From contig CAVVZJ010000007.1 of NCBI GenBank assembly GCA_963752755.1, positions 1-40,498 of the forward strand: a stretch of DNA of 40,498 bases. The letters run 5' to 3'. Origin of the DNA: CAVVZJ01 sp963752755. Lineage in GTDB: Bacteria > Planctomycetota > Planctomycetia > Isosphaerales > Isosphaeraceae. Each line of letters opens with the position of its first letter. Positions within the stretch are counted from its first letter, which is position 1. The translations under genes and the position numbers were made by a program. The notes under the pieces were generated by a model, which worked only from the letters and a program-made list of their open reading frames with translations, did no database searches and was not told the DNA's origin. This document shows, piece by piece, positions 35,852-40,498 of this stretch.

Positions 35852-37150
35852 GGGGTTTGAAAGAAGCTAACTCGCCCGTCTCTTCTTCGGCCTCCCTGGG
35901 ATCGAGACGAACCACTTCTCCAGCGTTGGCAGGCGGGTGACCTCCAACTCCAACGCCTCCATCTCCTCCCGGCTCAACTTCACCCCCGTGCTGTACTCCG
36001 TCTCGACCAGCACGACCTCGGGGTGCCCGCCCTTCCAGCTCATCGTCTCGGCGTACCCCAGCACCGCCTCCACCGAGTCCAACAACGACCCGTTCCAGTG
36101 CAGCTCCAGGATGCCGAAGCACCGCTCGATCGGGTTGTACTTGCTGTGGTACGGCGGGTAGTAGGCCAACTCGATGTCCAGCCGGGCCTCTCGGGCGAAT
36201 TCGACCATCCGCTTGAGGAACTGCGTCCGGCGGCTGTGGTTCTCCGGGCCGTTGTCCAGGTTCAGCACCAGCTTGGTGACCTCCGGGAAGCGGACCCGGT
36301 TGAACTCCCACCAGTCCTCCAGCCGGTCCACGATGAAGTCGCTGGTGACCTTCGAGCGGGCCATGTAGAGCGTCAGGTCGTCGTGCTCGGGCAGGAAGAT
36401 CCCGAACGGGGTCAGCGTGGCCTCGGCCTTGAAGTCGTGGTCCGCCGCCTCGGTCTTGGTGCGGCTCCTGCCCTTGCGGGAGAACGGCCCGACGTTGACC
36501 GTCGCCTTGGCGTCGAGCGACAGCCGGAGCGTGCCGGGGGCCTCGTCGGCCTGCGGGTTGACCCGGCTCAACTGCTCGAAGATGGCGTCGGTCTGCGGGG
36601 CCCTTTTTGGGGGCGGCACTTGGCCACCTTGGTGAGGCGGTAGCCCAGCAGGTTGAGCTTCGTGTTGATCGTCTGCTGGGTGGGCAACTGCTCGTCGGTG
36701 TAGCCCTTCCTGGTGATCAGGCGGCGGCGGACCTCGGCGGCACTGATGCGGATGAAGAGCCGCTTGGTCTGGAACTTGGGGTCGGCCTGGCACTGACCAT
36801 CGACGATGTCCCGGATGTCGTCGAGCAACCGAGGGAGGTGCTCCTCGGCGGGCTTGCGGCGACGGCAGTGGAAGGCATCGACGCAGGTCATGCCGGAGCG
36901 GAGTTCGTGCGTGCCTTTGCGGATGGTGTCCCGGCACCAGCCGAGGTGCTCCAGGGCCCAGCGTTGCCCGCCCCGGCCCATCGCCAGGACCGTCTTGGCC
37001 ATGAAGAGTCGCTTCTGGCTGCCCTTGAGGGCCTTGGCCGCATCGATCAGGACGGGGATCATCTCGGGTTCGGGTCGCATCTCCGTAAGCTCCTGGGCCT
37101 CCTGGTGTAGAGGCTCCAGGATACGGGCGACTTACCTTCTTTCAAACCCC
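35852..37150 (-). mobile_element. ISAzo13-family element (1299 bp) inside ISL3
   Basis: The inverted ends match at 26 of 28 positions, beginning GGGGTTTGAAAGAAG. The host ISL3 sequence is known from copy 1, which shows that TTA (35849-35851 and 37151-37153) was duplicated. Removing the element and one TTA restores the ISL3 sequence exactly. Confidence 0.93.
35867..37080 (-). CDS. ISAzo13-family transposase (needs a -1 frameshift)
   Basis: Two overlapping frames. The first, from ATG 37080, reads 'LIDAAKALKGSQKRLFMAKT' to 'LLGYRLTKVAKCRPQK'. The second, -1 relative to it, continues 'RAPQTDAIFEQLSRVNPQAD' to the stop at 35867. The second half is the ISAzo13/Rhodopirellula-type DDE domain: 'LRLSLDAKATVNVG' (first Asp), 'VTKLVLNLDNGPENHSRRTQ' (second Asp) and 'YPPYHSKYNPIERCFGILEL' (Glu). 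The joined product is 404 aa, the family's usual size. The overlap contains CCCCCAAAAAGGG near 36600-36613, a plausible slip site; an inactivating mutation is the alternative. Confidence 0.88.
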
Positions 37151-37919
37151 TTACGAACCTTGTCCAGGGCCTCGTTCAAGCGCTTGAGGATGTGAAACTT
37201 GTCGTAGAGGATGCCGGCTTGGGGCGCGTTCCCCGCCTTCAGCGTAGAGTTGCGGAACGGCTTCCACATGTCCATCACGGCCAGGCGGATTCCCTTGCAT
37301 TTCCGCGGTCCCAGCCACTCGTAGAAGAGATCCATGCTCTTCTCGGAGCGGTCCGCGCCTCCGAACCAGATCGGCCGGCCGCGGACCAGGTCGCTCACGA
37401 CGATGCGGTAGTTGTGCCCCTTGCCGACAGAGAGTTCGTCGATACCGATCACCTTGGGGCCGGGCGCCCCGGCCCGTCGGAGTTGCTCGCGCATGTACTC
37501 CATTTCGAGCGACTTGACCGTCTTCCAATCGAGGCGCAGTTCGCGTGCCACATCCCGGACCGTCGCGGCCCGACAGCGACGGCCGACGTAGAAGGCGAAC
37601 CGCTTGGTGTAGTAGAGGTTGGTGGCCAACCAGGGCAGTTTCTCTTGCTTCACGGCGCCGCAGCTCCGGCAATGCACGCGCCGGATCTCGATCTCCAGGT
37701 ACACCCGGGTGTCGCCACAAGAGAGGTCGCGCACCCGACGGGTCTTGCGGTCGTAAAAGGTCCGCTGCCACTGTCCACACGATCCACAGGCCGTTTTTTT
37801 CCCCGGCGCAGGAGCCGCAAGATACGCGCCTTCGGATCGCCGAAGATGCCACGGACCGTGGGCTCCGGACGGAAACCGGTAAACCGATACGTATCATCGA
37901 GCCGGCGTGGTTTTCGCAT
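37151..37919 (-). pseudogene. ISL3 transposase copy 2, 5' fragment with candidate -1 frameshift site
   Basis: From ATG 37919 the frame reads 'KPRRLDDTYRFTGFRPEPTV' and 'RGIFGDPKARILRLLRRGKK', and then must shift -1 to give 'TACGSCGQWQRTFYDRKTRR' (zinc-ribbon Cys pair) and 'VYLEIEIRRVHCRSCGAVKQ' (second Cys pair). The shift coincides with GGA AAA AAA CGG (A7 at 37794-37800), a canonical A-AAA-AAA slippery heptamer. With the shift and without the ISAzo13 insertion the protein is 408 aa, the normal ISL3 size. The fragment ends at KVRK, where ISAzo13 begins. Confidence 0.82.
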
Positions 37920-38094
37920 CCGCGAATCATGCCCGATTCTTCGTCTCGGAGAGAAGAAGAAAACCCTGCAAAACAAGGGGTTTCGAGGTATTCAGACGCG
38001 TTTCTTACCCACTCGATCGGGAGAAGAGCCCCTTTTTTGTGACTGAACGAAAAAGGAGATCAAAAATCCGGCCGATTCGGTGACGCCCAGGACC

Positions 38095-38920
38095 TCACCG
38101 GCGGCGAACCTTGATCAAGACCACGAAGCCCAGCGCGAAAAGGCTCACGGCGAACGGCCAAAGAAGCTTCCAGTCCAGGCCACCTCGCGTGGCTTTCCTG
38201 GCATCAATTTCAAACCCACCTTTATTATCGGTGACTTTGTTGTCATCATGAACAAACCGTTCGCGCCAGGCAATAGCACCACCGAGAATCTTCCTCTTGC
38301 CGGTCGTGAGATCGTTGATGGTGGTTCCCCGAGGGAGATCGGGTAGCACGAATCGCTCGTCACTCACAACCGAGTTTATCCTCACGTCATGAATAACAAA
38401 TGTTCTGGTTTCTGTGTGATTCTGTCCTTGGTGTGTATAGTTCAAGGTCGAGTAGCCTTCGGCTGGGAACCAGTGGCCATCAGTCATCGCGAACTTGGTA
38501 ATGGCCAGATCCAGTGATGTCTTACCATTTTGAGTCACACGGACTTCCCGCGGAAGCCAATCATGATTTTGATCCAGCTTACATTCAATCTCGCGTTTTT
38601 CATCGCGAATGCGGATCATCACGTCGCCTCGTTGTTCGCCCGTACCGTCGAGAAAGAGCTCCGCACCTTCATCCAGATGCCGGTCGAGGAATTTTCCAGC
38701 GGGCATGATCGCCCAGAGGGCGTCGCACATCATCCCCCGATAATGCTTCTCGGTTGAGAGGGCGTTATCAACAAAAACATCCATGATGGCGCCGGCTCGA
38801 TCCTCGGAGAGCCTGTACTTCTTCCGACCGTCCTCGCGGACACGGTAGATCGAACGCTCCATCTTTCCATCGAAGGAATCCACTTCAAGAACGAACTTCC
38901 CCCCCTCACGCATGGCAAAC
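38095..38920 (-). pseudogene. Membrane-anchored beta-rich protein, 5' end cut by ISKra4
   Basis: 275 codons remain in frame up to the ISKra4 terminus; the original 5' part should lie beyond the window. ATG 38913 could serve as a new start (272 aa). The exported domain ('GGKFVLEVDSFDGKMERSIY', 'LFLDGTGEQRGDVMIRIRDE', 'FAMTDGHWFPAEGYSTLNYT') alternates beta strands as in LolA/outer-membrane lipoprotein-sorting-like proteins, a weak resemblance. 'ERFVLPDLPRGTTINDLTTG' precedes a C-terminal membrane helix ('LLWPFAVSLFALGFVVLI') and KVRRR, so it is anchored with a cytoplasmic basic tail. It was the first visible gene of the envelope operon, ~75 bp before the Cys-rich gene before ISL3 arrived. Confidence 0.65.
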
Positions 38921-40498
38921 GGGAGCGATCCATTCCTTTCGGCTCACGCGGCGATCCCTGTTGTCGTCGTAAGTGCCTGTCTCTCAAGATGGTTCCAGCG
39001 TCCCGCCTTGTAGTACGAACGTAACAGCAGAACGGCCTCCGCACTCGTCTTGTGCCAGTAGATGCTCGGCCCCTTCAACCGCAGGTTCACGACCCGGCGA
39101 ATCGCACTCTCGATCGCACCACTGCCGATCGGCAACTTCAACGCCGCCACCCGCGCGTAGTCCATCCGACCTTTTCCGCCGTTCCGTTTGAAGTATTCGC
39201 GCTCCCGTCTCAACGCCTTGCCGGGGCGGGAACCACACACGGCATCGATCGCCGCTTGCACCTCCTCGACCTCCTCCTTTCAGCAGGCGTCGCCGCTGGC
39301 GACCGATCCACGCCTGACGCTCCGCCGCCGTCCAGCGCCGCTGCAAGGCCGCGATCTTGCCCAGATGCTCCACCGCATGATAGAAGTCCACCAACTCGTT
39401 GACCTGGTCCGGTTTGACCCCCAACCGCCGCAGCAGCGCCCCGACCCGATTCCAGATCCAACGCGCTCCATCGGCGACGAACAGGATCTTGTCCGCCGTG
39501 GCAATCTTCAATTCACGTAAATAGAACTCCATCAACTTGAAGATCGCGTCCGGACCGCCCAGGGTCCCATCGATGACCGCGAGGAACTCCCGATCCATCT
39601 GCCCCTTCTCATCCACCACGTAGATGATCAGCAACTTCGGCTCGCGCCAGTCCGTGCGATAGCGGTTGCGTCCCTTGGCGGTCTTGGGGCCGCGCTTGGT
39701 CGTGCGAATCCGAATCCGGCCGCCATCGGTGGAGACGACCACGCGACGGCCCGCGACGGTCTCTCCCCAATTCAAGTTCCCCGCACGCTGGGCGGCCCGG
39801 GCACGCGCGGCGAAGCGATACGCGATCGCCCGAATGGTCTTGAAGTCCAGCGGTTGCCCACGGTCGGACAGCACCTGCTCGACCTCTTCCAACGAACCGA
39901 GCATCGCCACCAACTTGCTGATCTCCGAGACGATGGCCGCCGTGCAGCGGTCCTGCACACCCCAGAGCAGGAGCATCGGGTACATCCCCTTGCCCGCCTT
40001 GCTGCGGTCACAGTTGCGGCTGAAGTAGGTCGCCCGGACGATGACCAGGCCGCACGTCGTCCGGAGCGTGACGTCGCGTCGGCCTTGATCCTTGATCGTG
40101 TGGCCCGCCCCTTGAGCCCAGGAGCGGGCCTGGCGCCGGTTCTCCGCGTCGTCGAGGGCGGCTTGCGTCGCCTCGGCCATCAGGAGGGCCGACAGTCGGT
40201 GGGTCAGTGCCGCGATCGCGCGCTCCCAGGACTTGAAGTCTTCGGCGGTGCGGATCACGTGCCCGTCGCGGCGTTGGGTTTCGATCTGCTGCTGGACGTC
40301 CTGGATCTCGGCCCGGATCTCCGCGAGACGATCTCGCGGTTGCTGTGGGGTCTTCTCCGGCTTTCGCCGTTGGCTGGGTTTGCGCTTGGGCATGGTCGTT
40401 CCCCTTGCGACAGGTGTGTCGGGAAACGACGATTATCAACGAGCGTGTGGGAGAAGAGAAACCCCGCTCCAAGGCACCGATTCGTTCGGATCGCTCCC
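38921..40498 (-). mobile_element. ISKra4-family element (right end at or beyond window edge)
   Basis: The left terminus at 38921 (GGGAGCGATCC) is the inverted complement of the last bases of the window (GGATCGCTCCC, 40488-40498), so the element appears to end exactly at the window edge (1578 bp). Target duplication cannot be checked. It truncates the membrane-anchored protein gene. Confidence 0.85.
38944..40393 (-). CDS. ISKra4-family transposase (needs a +1 frameshift)
   Basis: From ATG 40393 (AAGGGGAACGACC upstream) the first frame reads through a charged N-terminal helix region, 'RRVVVSTDGGRIRIRTTKRG' (first Asp), 'LLIIYVVDEKGQMDREFLAV', 'DKILFVADGARWIWNRVGAL' (second Asp) and 'NELVDFYHAVEHLGKIAALQ'. 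Near 39280 the frame must move +1 to reach 'EEVQAAIDAVCGSRPGKALR', 'LPIGSGAIESAIRRVVNLRL' (Glu) and 'YYKAGRWNHLER', ending at 38944. The joined product is about 482 aa. The junction is AAAGGAGGAGG, a Shine-Dalgarno-like stretch. Programmed +1 shifting, re-initiation or simple inactivation are all possible. Confidence 0.88.

Larger units (their letters stand above)
35352..38030 (-). mobile_element. ISL3-family insertion sequence, copy 2, interrupted by ISAzo13
   Basis: Both ends show the ~25-bp terminal repeat starting GGCTCTTCTCCCGATCGAG, and the 8-bp target duplication CCTTTTTT is exact (35344-35351 and 38031-38038), as expected for ISL3. Without the inserted ISAzo13 and its duplication the element is 1377 bp. 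It lies between the membrane-anchored protein gene and the Cys-rich gene. Confidence 0.95.

Noticed and set aside
1..38030. A composite transposon bounded by the two ISL3 copies
   Set aside because: Copy 2 carries matching 8-bp duplications on both its own sides, so it inserted alone; the outer flank of copy 1 is not visible.
1..40498. tRNA, rRNA, phage or plasmid replication genes
   Set aside because: No cloverleaf, rRNA-like stretch, integrase, portal or replication-initiator signatures were recognised on reading both strands.

Overview
The window looks like an accessory stretch of a GC-rich planctomycete genome (Isosphaeraceae/Gemmataceae-like). The evidence is two DUF1559 pseudopilin-like secreted proteins (prepilin motif GFTLIELL plus the C-terminal 'DGSV' signature), a TIGR03067-type protein, a DUF1573 protein, a small lipoprotein of planctomycetal style, an exosortase/EpsI exopolysaccharide locus, and ISAs1, ISL3, ISAzo13 and ISKra4 elements. 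The sequence begins inside one insertion sequence and ends at the apparent tip of another.

Layout. 1-1017: 3' part of an ISL3 element. 1.1-4.3 kb: a MarR regulator and an iron-sulfur (QueG-like) protein with a C-terminal SCP2-like domain, the latter split by an ISAs1 element; two near-identical operators precede the two genes. 4.3-5.2 kb: a retropepsin remnant in a patch of long perfect inverted repeats and a 50-bp tandem duplication. 5.2-7.5 kb: a lipoprotein and a DUF1559 gene whose leader is duplicated upstream. 7.7-8.9 kb: a class V aminotransferase. 9.2-13.5 kb: a large TPR protein (minus strand). 13.8-28.2 kb: a plus-strand exopolysaccharide locus: EpsI-like protein, Wzz/BY-kinase, exosortase, four GT4 and one GT2 glycosyltransferases, an NAD-dependent epimerase, and three methyltransferases (two FkbM). 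28.6-38.9 kb: a minus-strand five-gene cell-envelope operon (membrane-anchored beta-rich protein, Cys-rich secreted peptide, DUF1559, DUF1573, TIGR03067) that has been hit by ISKra4, ISL3 (itself hit by ISAzo13), ISAs1, IS5 and an IS701-like element.

Most insertions can be undone on paper. Removing each IS plus one target duplication restores full reading frames: a 445-aa iron-sulfur/SCP2 protein, a 331-aa DUF1559 protein overlapping by ATGA a 365-aa DUF1573 protein, and an ISL3 transposase that still needs a -1 frameshift at an A7 run. These disruptions are therefore recent.

A second pattern is a dense run of single-base frameshifts in every gene between about 8.2 and 24.2 kb, whereas genes on either side are clean. 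This is either local sequence error or decay of the locus. Gene calls there are made across frames, and start-to-end spans are given rather than single ORFs.
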